Shown here piece after piece: positions 24,817 through 36,668 of a stretch of DNA of 64,000 nt. Below the pieces are notes generated by a model, which saw only the letters and a list, made by a program, of their open reading frames with translations, was not told the DNA's origin and made no database searches. The position numbers were made by a program, and so were the translations under genes. Origin of the DNA: Carnegiea gigantea (lineage: Eukaryota > Streptophyta > Magnoliopsida > Caryophyllales > Cactaceae). The stretch is taken from the NCBI GenBank assembly GCA_029747015.1, contig JAKOGI010000351.1:563501-627500 (forward strand), read 5' to 3'. Numbering within the stretch: the stretch's first letter is position 1; each line of letters opens with the position of its first letter.

Positions 24817-25366
24817 GCTCTTTTTAGGTCGAATTTTGCCAAATTTGCTTTAGAACCTGAGAGCTAAATGTAAAGTAACTCCGCTCCATGTTTAAACTAC
24901 TGAAGCGTTATGATACCATTAAAATCTCTAGCCCTGAAGTTAGGGTTCTCACAGTCGCTATCTATGGCGTTGTTTTCCCCTTCTTTATGTGCTTATCGTT
25001 TCTTTGGAAAAATTATATATTTAAATTTTTTAAAATTGTGTTGCTCAAAACATCGAACTTTGCTTTCAAATTTGAGGAAAATGAACGATAATTGTTTTTT
25101 TTTTACTACATATTATGAAAAAGTCCCCCCAAAAAAACCTAAGACATTACGAAACAGCACATACATTTTGTAACTTGAAGGTTGAGTTTGATTTTTTTTG
25201 GTTTGCGTGTAAATAGTGGAGTAAAGTTTGATGCACGTGAGATTTGAATCCGAATGTCTAGTAATAATCCCCGTAAATTTTGCCAATTAAGTTAGTTGAT
25301 GCCCACCATTTGACTATCTATTTGTATGATTTTAACATATTGTAAGATTATGCATTTCTTTTTATT
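24335..25366. other. Intergenic stretch with TA microsatellite
   Basis: Apart from the TA run at 24761-24813 I see no gene, RNA or transposon feature. Confidence 0.5.
24761..24813. repeat. (AT)n microsatellite
   Basis: Pure AT dinucleotide run of about 52 bases. Confidence 0.97.
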
Positions 25367-26340
25367 GTGACAAATTACTGCAAGTGCACGGTGTCAATGT
25401 AATTATCGACAGGAAGTATAGGTTGTATCCTCATGTAACTTGGTTTCAGGTACTAAGTCCGATTTTCACGTTAAGCTATGCAATACATCACTTTGATGGT
25501 GGTAAAACTAACATTGACTAGAACAGTGGTATAATAATAAATTGAATTAAGCAACAGATGGTGAAACTCTCATGGTAGGATTCAGTACATTATTATGTCT
25601 AATAGTAAATCATTAAACCTTTCGAGCCTACCCATGCAAGTGCTTGGAATAAATCATGATTAATCAGGCATAATAAGGGGTTACACCCAACTTGAGGATA
25701 GGAATTTAACCTCTAATCACATCAAGAACAATAGTCGTAAAACTTAAATTGATGAACATAATTAATACGAAAACCTAGGAAAGCAATAATAAATGGGAAG
25801 AGGGAGACAATTAAGAAACTAACTTGAATTAATTGAAGCAAAAGTAGAAAATCCATGTCTTCTAATTTGATGATTCTCAATCCCCTAAGAGTCTCAAATA
25901 ATCTCCCTAAGAGTCTCAAATAAATGCTAAAAACTATCAAAAGAAAAGTACCAAAGATAGTCTAAATATGTCTCTAATTAATTCCGCAATCTGCTTTAGT
26001 GTCGGAAAAAATGGGAAAACGTAAGGTCATGTGTCAACGCATGGTACCCATGTATTTTTGAAACTGGCAGAGTACACGGGTGTGTATTTCTGCACAGCTG
26101 CCGATGTGTAACTTCAGGAAACGGGATTAAAATCTACAAGTTTTTGCACAATTGTATCTTAATATACATCCAACCAGTGAACTTCTAGGGCTCTTCACTC
26201 TTGCTCCTTTAGCCTCAAAACTTCATTGGACTCCTTTTCTTCCTCATAAACCATTCCCATGGCCTTCCTATTTTGTGAATTTCTCAATTTTTTGGCAAAT
26301 ATTCCTAAAAAAAAGGTCTCTATAAGCACAATATGAACCA
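25367..26340 (-). repeat. Decayed LTR related to the gag-only elements
   Basis: The left end (ACTGCAAGTGCACGGTGTC, then GGTTTCAGGTACT) closely matches the reverse complement of the 3' end of the copy B LTR (CACCGTGCACTTGCGG, GAAACC). The right part has a repeated ACCCATGT/ACACGGGTGTG block in the place of the GC-rich block of the other LTRs. The outer end is vague and no interior or target duplication is seen. Confidence 0.5.
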
Positions 26341-28338
26341 AAGTACGCTAATTTGACTCTCTTTCTCTCTCTTTCATCAAAATCCACCATCAAAATAAGG
26401 GGAAAGGGGTGCAAAATAAGGAGGCAAAATGATGTCAAAATAGACATGTATTACTTTTTTCAAATTTATGATAATACTATTTCCCATCCCATATTCAATG
26501 TTGACCTTTGGAAAGTACTCCTTTTTTCTTTTTTTGTGTTTTAAATCAAATGAGTTACGAAAGCAGTACAAGACAAGGGGATGAGGAGTCGCATCTAAGA
26601 CCTAATATACTGATGACTTCAATCTTAACTACTTAGTTAAAACCTTATCGGTGAAAAATACATGAATCTAAGCATTTCTTCTTTTTTTTGGGCCATGTAA
26701 GCTGTGGTTGACATGTTTTAAATTTAACCAATAAAACCACTAATAAGCTTTTGGAAATGTAAGTTTTGAGATATTGTGGGACAAGGAATATTGATGTTTG
26801 TGACAGTAACATGGGTCAAAGGTAATATCTTTTTTTTTTTTTTCTTTTGGTCTTGACTATTATAGCTTTATTATGATTATTCAGTGATCAATCTCCCTAA
26901 TTTACACCATGAATTTTCTTTTTGAATTGGATCAATTCCAAATTGTGGATTGCTAGCCTTTTAAGTTAAAATGAACCTTCAAGTGTAAATAGACCTCTTA
27001 ATAAGGGGCAGGTTAAATGTAAGTCATTCTCTTTCAGGCCCCAGTTAAAAATTTTATATCCTAATCCTGAAGTCTCGCGTTCAAGCAAGACTCAACGGAT
27101 TGAAGCGTTATTTTATTAATTTTTATCTTGCTACAAACATTGTAGGAATAATATAGTTTTATAAAAATATATATATAAAAGAATCTAGCCCCAAATTTTT
27201 ACATTTTAATTTTTTAAGTTCTTTTCTCGTGTCAGTCTACTAAATCTAGGACTCATTGACTTTTTAGATCATATTTTCTTGTCAACAATATAATGAAAAG
27301 AAACCTACATACACAAAAATATTATGAAACACACTTGATGACGTCAGTATCATTCGGCTAGAAGAGATGATAAACCATGTACAACTCTTTTTTGGCCCAA
27401 AAATGCCACCTTACATTGTGACATAATAATTTAATTAGATGATAAAATGGTAGTTTGTCTTAGGAAAAAGGCCAAAAAAAAATTATTAGCGTTAGTGCAT
27501 CACAATTGAAGATCTTCTAACAATAGACTAAAGTAATGGATAGAGGAGAAATTGAGACTTTAAAAGAGGATGAAAATGTACGATTTTCCCTTTTAGTTCA
27601 GATATTAACGGCCTCATATGCTCATTAAGTGACAAAAAAGTTAGGACATGTATTGGGTAAAATAGACTTTTTGCATGCAAATATGTATACTAAAAAATCT
27701 GCAAATATGGGTCATTCCAAACCTAACGGGTTTGACCCAAATGGGTCTATGTTCAAAATCTTGTCCAAAACTCTGTCTTTTTGGGACCAATTTTGATCGA
27801 ATCATCGAGTTGGATAAATGTTCGCTAGGTCTAGGTGTAAATGATAAATCTTTACATCTATTTCATGAATCTTTTTTATGTTTCAAATGACGAGCTTTTA
27901 CTTATATTTGATTGACCTTTTTTGAGGAAGTCTACATAGCATTGTTAGCTAGGGCATATGACTAAAATCTGGATTTATAATCCATGCGCTGGGTTCTAAT
28001 GCCTCTCTCTTAGGGTTTTGTCCCTCTGTTAGGTTTTTCTGTTTAAATGTTCCAACTATAATTTACCATTCTTCAGTTTTAAAAAGTTTGTGTGTAACAT
28101 CTAAACTATTATGACATCTTTATGATAGAGGGACTTATTTAAATCTGATAATAAAACCTCATATGTTTAAAACATCATGTAATCGTAATACACGAGTCTA
28201 GTCGCCACGGTATTAGCATAGCCAACAAGCCAATCAACATGCACGTGCCAATCTTCCATGAGTACACTCAAAATTAGTTATGCTTAGGTAGATAGATAGT
28301 GCGCACAACAATTTAACTGGGCGTATAAAATACAGATC
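26341..28338. other. Intergenic stretch left of the nested Copia
   Basis: No gene recognised. It contains the left copy of a diverged duplication (27050-27890) whose other copy lies right of the nest. Confidence 0.5.
27050..27890 (+). repeat. Diverged direct duplication, left copy
   Basis: Matches 49830-50660 in the same order and orientation: TATCCTAATCCT, ATTCATTGAC-like, GATCATAT-TTCT, TTAATTAGATGATAAA, TTGACCCAAATGGG and AAAATCTTGTCCAA blocks recur with many substitutions and indels. Confidence 0.6.
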
Positions 28339-28343
28339 GGTTA

Positions 28344-28571
28344 TAGAGGAAACTGTGAAGGAGAAGAGCAGGATAGGAGAAGGACGTTTGAAGCTCAAAC
28401 AATAATGCTACTGCCTCTGTTTTCCTTGCTTCTTATTTCTCAACTTTGTTCAATATATACAACCCTAAAGCAATAAAAATATTTTAGGAGACAATCAAGG
28501 AGTTAATTACAACAAGTATATTACAAAAATATTACACAGAATAAAATCATAATATTTCCAAATATAGTATA
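28344..28571 (-). repeat. Copia 3' LTR
   Basis: Aligns with 49578-49809 (shared blocks GAGAAGAGCA, GGATAGGAGAAGGACGTTTGA, shown here in part, and ATCAAGGAGTTAATTA). Termini read TA..TA rather than TG..CA. Confidence 0.85.
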
Positions 28572-28585
28572 ATACTCCCCCTCAA
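28572..28585 (-). other. Copia polypurine tract
   Basis: Minus strand TTGAGGGGGAGTAT directly beside the 3' LTR, a form common in plant Copia elements. Confidence 0.88.
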
Positions 28586-28599
28586 GGTGGAGCATGAGG

Positions 28600-29357
28600 G
28601 TTGACCATGCCCAACTTGCCCCATAAAACTGTAAATTGTTTCTTTTTGAGAGCTTTGCGAATATATCTGCCAATTGTTGTTTTGATGGAATATAGGAGAG
28701 ACTAGTATCACTGGTTTCTAATTTTGCACGCACAAAATGACAGTCCAGCTCGATATATTTTGCGAATTCATGCAACACCGGATTCTTAGTAATATGAAAC
28801 GCAGCCTGATTATCATAAAATAGGTGCAAAGCAGAATCATGAAGTACTCCAAGAGAGCCAAGTAATGCTTTTAGTCGTATCAACTCACTTCTTGTCACTG
28901 CCATGGATCGATACTCAGCCTCCACAAAAGACCGAGAAACGGTCGTTTGTTTCTTTGTTCTCCAAGAGATTGGCAATCTACCAATTGTCATAAGATGTCT
29001 AATGAGAGATCCTCTTAATAGTGGACATGCACCCCAGTCTGCATCATAGTAAGCACGTACTTGTAGATTATAATCAAAACACAGCAGAATGCCATAACCA
29101 GGAGTACCTTCGAGATTCCTAAGGACCCAACAAGCAACATGCATATGTTCTTCCTTGTGCTCTTGCATAAACTGTGATAAGATATGAACCGCATAATACA
29201 ATTCTGGCCTAGTAATTGTGAGATAAATGTGACGCCCTACCAAGCGTCTCTTTCGACTAGGATCATCCAACATTTTCCCTTGCGCCAGGGCAAGGTTATG
29301 GTTTTCCTCCATGAGAAAATGAATTGGCTTACTGCCAAGGAGACCACTCTCTTTCAC
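28600..29357 (-). pseudogene. Copia RNase H and RT tail
   Basis: One open minus-strand frame of about 250 codons. It begins with the RT-connection region (RRLVGRHIYLTITRPELYYAV, shown here only by its core GRHIYLTITRPEL) and has RNase H motifs YYDADWGAC, SWRTKKQ, SRSFVEAEYRSMA and LFYDNQAAFHITKNP, with HFVRAKL near the end. This is the best preserved coding block of the element. The open frame runs beyond the domain into the LTR, but the usual stop lies near the polypurine tract. Confidence 0.9.
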
Positions 29358-30129
29358 AATTTCAAGAGGATACTTACATTGGTAGAGGAAAAGCCCACGT
29401 GGGCCTGGAGCTACTTCAATGCCAAGGAAGTACTTAAGTGGACCAAGGTCTTTGATCCGAAAACAATTGCTTAAGTAGGCTTTAAATTCTACACAAACTT
29501 AGGAACCATTCTCTACAAGACTAATATCGTCGACATATACCAGAAGAGCCAAGAACACCTTGCCCTTGCGGTATGCAAATAGAGAATAGTCGGCATATAG
29601 GATATTACAAAAGCGTAGGTGACAAGTGTCGAGGAGAGCTTGGCAAACCACTATCGTGGTGCTTGTTGCAGTCCATAAAGTGATTTTTTTCGCAACTTGC
29701 ACGCTTTGGTAGGAGAGTTGGAAGAAAATCCAGGCGGCAAGTGCATGGGCACCTTTTCTTCTAAATCACCATGTAACAAGGCATTGTTGACATTCATTTG
29801 ATAGAGTTCCTATCCTTTTGCAATTGCAACTGATAAAAAAGTTCTCACAGTGGACATCTTAGCTACGGGTGCAAAAGTTTCATTGAAATCAAACCCCTCT
29901 AATTGATTATCACCACTCACCACAAGACGAGCTTTGAATCTTTCAATGCTTCCATCATACTTGTATTTTACTTTAGACCCATTTGGAACTTATTGGTTTC
30001 TTCCCAAGTGGCAAATCTTCAATAGTCCAAGTTTGGTTCTCTTCCAATGCTTTTATCTCTTAGGTCATTGCTTGTTACCAACGGGGATCTTTGACATCTT
30101 CTTGATAGTACCTGGGCTCAATAATCTTT
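29358..30129 (-). pseudogene. Copia reverse transcriptase, 3' part (broken by CACTA)
   Basis: Minus-strand fragments show the active-site region as LVYVDDISLV (about 29530-29505), preceded by degraded RT motifs and the block before the catalytic core. Several stops and frame shifts are present, and the CACTA insertion at 30130-30132 separates it from the integrase side. Confidence 0.8.
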
Positions 30130-30179
30130 TTACATTACTAAAAAAGTTGAAAACAACGAAGGAATACAGCGAAGGAATT

Positions 30180-30480
30180 TTTTAACGACGGAAGTGGCGG
30201 CGGAAATGGCGGCGGAAGAACAACATCAAAAAAAAGTCAGATTATGCGATGAACTGGGCGACGGAAAAATAAGTCTGTCGCCAAAATTCAGTGTCAGCGG
30301 CGGAAATTCCGTCGCCTAAATAAAAAAATTAAATTTTTTTATAGGCGACGGACATTCCGTCGCCTTCATTAAAAAAATTAAATTTTTTTATGGGCGACGG
30401 AATTTCCGTCGCCCATAAAACAAAAATTAATTTTTTTTATGTGGGCGACGGAAATTCCATCGCCCGGTCCGTCGCCCCCC
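30180..30480. repeat. CACTA left subterminal repeat array
   Basis: Repeated GGCGACGGAA and TTCCGTCGCC motifs, often face to face around AT-rich spacers (AAAAAAATTAAATTTTTTTA). Such arrays are the binding sites of TnpA-type proteins in En/Spm. Confidence 0.88.
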
Positions 30481-30704
30481 ATTTTAAGTGAACCAGCTCT
30501 CTGGTTCACTCACTCGACGCACGCAACAGAGAGGAAGAGAGAGAGAGAGGTCTTCGCCTTCGCCAGCGCCACCCACCCAACCTTCGCCAGCGCCACCCAC
30601 CGGCCGGCCGCCTCTTTCGCCGCCGCCGTCGGCCTTCCCCCACTGTCGCCGGCCGCCGCCGACCCTCCGTCGCCCCCCTTTTCTGTTGTTTTCAACACAT
30701 TTGA
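30481..30704 (+). promoter_or_regulatory. CACTA GC-rich leader exon, probable
   Basis: A GC-rich island (GCCAGCGCCACCCACC repeated, CGCCGCCGTCGG) ends at ACATTTGAG followed by GTGAGT, a strong splice donor. With the acceptor TGAGTAG before 31648 it would form a 5' leader exon and a 0.94-kb leader intron. High-GC open frames here on both strands are unlikely to be genes. Confidence 0.5.
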
Positions 30705-30784
30705 GGTGAGTTCTTCAACTAAATTAGTTGTAACTTGTACAAATATTTGTATTAGATTGTTAGAATTTCAAAGTTAGTTCAAAT

Positions 30785-31440
30785 TTATGTTAAAATGTGG
30801 TGTTTGTGTGAGGTTATTGCTTTAGTTTGCTTCAAGATTGGGGTAAATGCGATTTAGGGTTTAGGTTTGGTGGTTTGAAGTTAAAGTTTGATAGGTTGGT
30901 GGAATGAAATGATTTAATTGATAATGTTGTTGAAATGTGCTGTTTATGTGAGGTTGTTGCTCTAATTCGTTTCAAGAATTTGGTGAATGCGATTTAGGGT
31001 TTAGGTTTGGTAGTTTGAAGTTAAAGTTTGATAGGTTGGTGGAATGAAATGGTTTCATTGATAATGTTGTTGAAATGTGCAATTTGTGTGAGGTTATTGT
31101 TCTAATTCGTTACAAGAATTTGGTAAATGCGATTTGGGGTTGAGGTTTGGCAGTTTGAAGTTGAAATTTCATATGTTTGTGGAATGAAATGTTTTAATTG
31201 ATAATGTTGTCGAAATTTAGTTGGAGATTTTGCTCAATGCAATTTAGCGTTTAGGTTTGGTGATGTGAACTTGAGAGTTGATATGTTGGTGGATTGAGAT
31301 GCTTTGGTTTATTATTTTGTTCAAATGTGATGTTTGTATAAAGTTATAGCTCATATTTGTTTGAAATTTTCGCCCAACGCAATGTACACTTAGATTTGGT
31401 TATTTGAAGTTTAAATTTGATATGTTGGTGGAATAAAGTG
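30785..31440. repeat. 140-bp minisatellite in CACTA leader intron
   Basis: GAAATGTGC-type starts recur at 30791, 30931, 31071 and 31211 (period 140), each followed by GTGAGGTTATTG, AATGCGATTTAGGGTTTAGG and GGTTGGTGGAATGAAATG-like blocks. A fifth, more diverged unit begins near 31320. Confidence 0.88.
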
Positions 31441-31650
31441 GTCAACTATGTATGAATTATTAGTTTTGTGATGTTCATGAGAATGTAAGTATATTTATCA
31501 CCTAGTTGTAAGTTTTTTTTGGGGTGCATGTGAAAATTTTAAAGTAAGCGTACATAATATATAATTGCCTAATTTATGTACTTATTATAATTTTGATTAA
31601 AATTAATTCTTATCAAATACCTTATGTGGTTATTGTTATTTGAGTAGAAT

Positions 31651-34432
31651 ATGAATGGTCCTCCACATCGTAGGTGGATGTATAATAGATTACTGCCTGA
31701 TCGTAGTGGTTATACGCAAGAATTTCTAGATGGAGTAAACGAATTTGATCAATTTGCACGTACACAGATAGAGTTTTTGAATGGGAGAAAGTGTAGACGT
31801 CCTTGTGCGAAATGCAGAAATAGGGTGTACTTGACACCTGATGAGGTCAAGATACACCTTATGTATAAGGGTTTTGTGCAAGGGTATTGGTTTTGGATAA
31901 GTCATGGGGAAATAGAACCTCAGGAATATGGTTCTGGGTATCAAAATACCAAGGGCGAGAGTGGATTAGCAGTACACTCTACCTACTGCGTACCAACAAA
32001 CGGACATGGCGACTATCGTCGAACCTGCGAATGACGTCATCCCTGCATCATTAGTGGATGAAAGTGCACCACCGGAAGAGGTTAATGATGAAATAGGGTT
32101 TTCATTCATTCAGGGTAATGACGAGATAGATGAGGTAGAGAATGGTGAGGATGATGAAGAGGGGGAGTGGGATGATGGTGATGAAACAGATGAAGCTGAA
32201 GAAAATTTGCATTTGTCTGATGATGATGACGATGACATTGATGACGATGAGGACGCAGATGATTGAGTGCTTACGAATTCTTATGTGTATGAGTAATTTG
32301 CATGTGAAACAATTGTTTATGACTTTACTTATATTGTATGAATGAGCTTTGCAAAATATATGTCACCTACGTACCTATTATAATGTATGACGAAAGCGGT
32401 TTACATGTGCATCATTATATATTTGCACTTGGCATTGTTGTCACCTATTTCAGGTACGGATTCAAGTTCTCGTCGCGCAAAGTCCTCCCGTCGAGGTAGA
32501 GGATGAGGGCATCAAAGCTCTGCCGTTGATCCGACCGCAATGGATATTGATCCATCTTCCCCCCAGGTACCTCATACACCAGTTCAGCCAGGAGTTACGT
32601 ACCAGGTATTTCAGGACCCCTGCCTCCCCCATTAGGGGCTTTCCATCATGAGACCTCATACATTCCCAACCAAAGCACCATGTATGGCCAATTTGCCTAC
32701 AACATTCGTCCAAACCCCCATGTTGTTCACACTGTGCACCCCACTCCCCAACCCACTCCACAACCCACTCACCCTAACACAAACCAGTCCCAAGAGAACA
32801 TTGGAAGTGGTGAAAGCGAAGCACAATCCAGTCATGGGAGCACTCGAGCAAAGACTTCGATTGAGCCAGATGGTAACGGGTGAGTCTTCATTTGTTATAT
32901 GTTATGAGGTACTACATGAATTTTGCATAACAAGTAATGAATTTTATGTGTAATGGTCAATTAGGTTTCTCCCCAATGATGGAGTTGTTAGTAGGATTTC
33001 GCTCATATTTCAAAGCAAGTTTGACAGAGCTTGGCCTACTTGGAGCAAAGTGCCCAAACCAGTACAAGATTTGTGGTTTGGAGAGTTCAAGGTAACTGCA
33101 GTGACTTCGTATTAACAGTTTCAGAAATATGTGATAAATTACAATTGAATTATTTGATGTGTTATTTGTTTTCATAATTGCAGAAGTGGTTTGCTTGGGA
33201 TCCGGTCCATGAGGACCGTATAAGAAGGAATTTTGAAAACCGAGGCAATGCACGCTTGAGAGACTTCTTTGGCAAAGCAAGGAAGCGTAACAAGAAGCCT
33301 GTCTGGCTCGGTGATGCTCAATGGGAGGGACTTCAGTAGCACTGGGCGAATGAACATTACAAGAAATTGCGTGAGACAGCCCAGAAGAACCGACTGGGGA
33401 CTCCAGAAAGTGGTGGTCCATCTCTCCACACTTGTGACTCGATCCCTATGCATGAGCATAGGCGGTGTCTGGTAAATGAATTAATGTTTGCTATGTATTC
33501 ATTTAAGTTCAATACTGTATTTTGTGTTGTACTTGACATCATTCTTTCTGGCACGTACATAGAGAGAATAACTTAGGACGGAGCCCACTATTGTTGAATT
33601 ATTCATTCAAACTCACAAACTCTAGGGCGAAGATGATGCCCCTTGGGTTGACAAGAAATCACAACAAACATATGTAAGCAATTAGCTATTCTCAATCTTC
33701 ATTGGTAGTTCAACATGAACTCATATACTTTATTTGAAGTTATTGTACTATGCATGATTTCGTGCGCATGTTGTAGTATTGTAGGAAACCTTTGAATGTG
33801 ATTTCCAAAATGTTATAAACTCTCAAGGGACCAGGGATATCTCTTCTCAAGATCCAAACCAGCCATTTTTCAACCCAAATGAGTTGTGGGTGAAGACGTT
33901 CAAGAACAAGAAGGGTCGTATTTACGGCATTGGTGACGAGGCTGTCAACATGAGGGAATCCGGTTACTTCAGTCCCACTCAAAGATGCGGTATTGTTTTC
34001 ATATTAAACTTCCAACAACCATGGTTATACATTGAATTTACTTAATGGCAAAGCCAATATAGTAATTTACTTAAATGCCTGTCAGCAGGTTCCAGTTCTA
34101 CGCTATCGCAACAGGAGCTCAATGACTTAAGGGGTTTAGTAACCAACTTGGGGGGTGAGCTATCGTCACAAGCTGAAAGCTACCGGTTGGTTACGGAGAA
34201 ATGTAAGCAACTGGAGGAATCCAACAAATTGCTCACACAAAGCAACCAACAACTGAGCCAACAAATGATGAGCATCGATCAGTGCCTCCAAGCTTTCTTT
34301 CAAATGCAACAGGCGTCTGGCTCGGGATCTCAGCCACCATTTACTCATCACTCGCAACATAATGAGGAAGATGGTGAGGCTGAGGAAGAGGAAGAGGAAG
34401 GCGAAGAGGAAGAGGAAGACCTTGGTGATTGA
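31651..34432 (+). pseudogene. CACTA TnpA-like gene with transposase-associated N terminus
   Basis: The first exon (from ATG 31651) encodes the transposase-associated domain: RRWMYNRLLPD, DGVNEFDQFA, CRRPCAKCRNRVYL, VKIHLMYKGFVQGYWFWISHGE. A frameshift near 31960 leads into an acidic segment ending DDDEDADD at 32266. After an intron, later exons (about 32455-32880, 32965-33091, 33184-33471, then two or three more to 34432) encode a Pro/Asn-rich stretch and the plant Transposase_24 (TnpA-like) region: FGEFKKWFAWDP, RIRRNFENRGNARLRDFFGKAR, KPVWLGDAQWEGL, KNRLGTPESGG. The C terminus is a coiled coil (QLEESNKLLTQSNQQLSQQM) and an acidic tail. Stops at about 33338 and 33626 and frameshifts in exons make it a pseudogene. 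TnpA proteins bind the subterminal repeats in the nucleus. Confidence 0.82.
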
Positions 34433-34950
34433 GTTGGTTACAATTTTCCTTTAGCAAGTGGCTCTTCTACTTATCTTCATGAAGTACATCATATCTCTTG
34501 CTGCTTGCTTCCCCTCCCCTTTCTGCTAATTTCACTCCCCTCCCCCTGGTGCTTATTTAACTCCCCTCCCATTTGACGCTTACTTCACCCTCTTCTGCAA
34601 ACATCTATATAACTTCATTCTCAATTACTGGTAACTTCTGGTTATTTTGTTTGGATTTGTGGTTTGTGATATATGCAGACTTTGTTTGGAACTTGTAGTG
34701 TGTGATATGTAAAGAGTTGGTTTGGAACTTGTGGGTTGTGAATTGAAAACCCTTGGTTGGATGTGATGTGTTGTGTTGGATGTGGAATTCTACCTTTGTG
34801 TGGCTTGAAATTGTTGAGAACACTTCGAATGAAGCCCTATTCAAAGCCATTGGATGTTGATTGAGTGCGAAGATCTTGTAAATTTCTTACAAGGAATGAT
34901 TTGTATGTACGGATTTGATTAAAAACAAGCGATTTTATTTTTAAAAAAAG
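34433..34950. other. CACTA 3' untranslated/non-coding part
   Basis: Follows the TnpA-like stop; CT-rich then AT-rich with short imperfect repeats (TTGTTTGGAACTTGTAGTG-like around 34680-34745). No open gene. Confidence 0.6.
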
Positions 34951-35315
34951 AGGAACCCAGCGACGAAAAGGCGACGGATAAGGGGAAAAAAAAAATTTTT
35001 GGGCAGGGGGTGGCGACGGAATTGATAATCCGTCGCCATCAGCGACAGAAATTTTGTCTCTGATTCCGTCGCTGATGGCGATGGATAATCAATTCCGTCG
35101 CCCCCTGGCCCGCCACTTTTCCCCGCTAAAAAAGTATATCGCAATTTCTGTCGCATAATCCGTTGCCCAAGGCAACGGAATTTCAAAATTCCGTTGCCGG
35201 CTGCTCAGCGACGAGCGAAAATCCGACAGCCTCATTCCATCGCCAATTCCGTCGCTGATCTTAAATTTCCGTCGCTGAATAATCATATTCCGTCGCTGAT
35301 TCCGTCTTTATTTGG
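34951..35315. repeat. CACTA right subterminal repeat array
   Basis: Many GGCGACGGA and TCCGTCGC motifs in both orientations, mirroring the left end, directly inside the CACTA terminus. Confidence 0.88.
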
Positions 35316-35334
35316 CATTTTTCTTGTAGTGTTA

Positions 35335-36660
35335 ATAGTAGCAAGGAAGGATCTATGGCTAGCAGAGAAATTATCACTTGTGGTATAATGAGTTAGTGGA
35401 TAAGGATTACCTGAAGAGACGTTTGGAGGTGAGGATGCAAATGGGTGGTTTTTCCTTTGAGGATTATAACAGGGGGCCTACCTAAGCTAGGAGAAGGAAA
35501 AGGTCTAGACTGTCCGGGCGCGAGCCCAATAAAAACAGAAGGCCCAAACAGTTGAGGCCCAGATACACGCGTTTCTTAGATTGGTGAGTCAATAGGGTTT
35601 TGCCGCCGATCAGACTGTTGCAGCCTAGGCTCAGTTGCCGCATTCCCATCTAGCTAACGTGGGCTTGTTGGTGTTGTGGCCTCTTCCGTTTCATTAACCC
35701 CAATCCTTCTATGTTCCTTCTCATGAGCACCCCAGTCACGCAAGTAAATCTCATTAATAATGACTTCATTATTCCCAATCAATCTTCCCTCTTCTTCTTG
35801 CCCAATATGATGCTTGGACAAAGGGAATATTGTTTTATGAAAAAGCACATCCCAACTAATAATGATCTCATTGGTCTCTAAATCATAAACCTTTCATCCC
35901 CTTTTACCATAAGGGTATCCCACAAAAATGCATTTCCGACTTCGGGGGCCAAACTTGTCCTTAGACCTTGGCTTAAAATGAGCGTAGCAAAGACAGTCAA
36001 AAATCAAGTGGTAGACGTGCTTGGAAGCGAAGGGCCCTAGTAACATTTAGAATGTGCCTGTGTTTTCTCTCAACCCGCCCATTTTGTTGAGGAATATCTG
36101 TGCAAGTTGTTTGATGCATACACCCTTTTTCTCGGTAAAATTGTTTTATGGGCCCTAAAAATTCTTGTCCATTATCGCCTCTAACTATTTTCACATCTTT
36201 ACCAAATTGTGTTTTCCTCATGATCGCAAAATTTTGTAACAAAACCGGTACTTCTCCTTTAGCCCTCATCAAATAGACCTAAATCACACGACTAGCATCA
36301 TCAATAATTGTAAGAAAATATTCATCACCACAAAGAGAAGGTACGCTATATGCACCCCAAATGTCACAATGAATCAATTCAAACAAATCCTTAGCATGAC
36401 TTTGACTAGTAAAAAATTGAGCACGTGTCTGCCTGGCACGAAAGCAAGCATCACAAGGCCCTTCGACATTATTTTTGAGACAACTACTAACATTAAGATC
36501 TTTGTAAAATAAAGAGAGAACTTTATCCGATGGATATCCTAAACATCTGTGCGATAGGTTATGAGAGCCTACCGCATTGACTTAAGCCGTTGAAGATGAG
36601 ATCTTATCGATGCAGTAGACCCCTCCTCGTAATCTACCCACTCCAATAAGGCACTTGGAG
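35335..36660 (-). pseudogene. Copia integrase and downstream part (broken)
   Basis: The clearest segment (36272-35997) has integrase core strings KIVRGDNGQEFLG with a catalytic Asp, and QQNGRVERKHRHILN with the catalytic Glu. Upstream (36600-36280) is a degraded pre-integrase region with CDAC-like residues and the first Asp region (DIWGAY-like). Downstream (35930-35654) are the FLGYPYGK-like and WDVLFHKTIFPL strings typical of the integrase C terminus. Many stops occur, and the CACTA element cuts the reading off on the left. Confidence 0.82.
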
Positions 36661-36668
36661 TTGCAGTC

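Larger units (their letters stand above)
30133..35331 (+). mobile_element. CACTA (En/Spm) transposon, internal-deletion type
   Basis: A 5.2-kb DNA transposon with 3-bp target duplication TTA (30130-30132 and 35332-35334). The right end reads, on the minus strand, CACTACAAGAAAAATG, the CACTA consensus; the left end CATTACTAAAAAAG is the same with small changes. Both ends have dense CGACGGAA/TTCCGTCG subterminal repeats. Inside are a transposase-associated domain and a TnpA-like gene, but no catalytic transposase (TnpD, Transposase_21) can be found. It is probably non-autonomous. Confidence 0.93.

Noticed and set aside
30439..30777. GC-rich open frames on both strands in the CACTA element
   Set aside because: They result from GC-rich leader sequence and subterminal repeats with few stops; a splice donor lies within.
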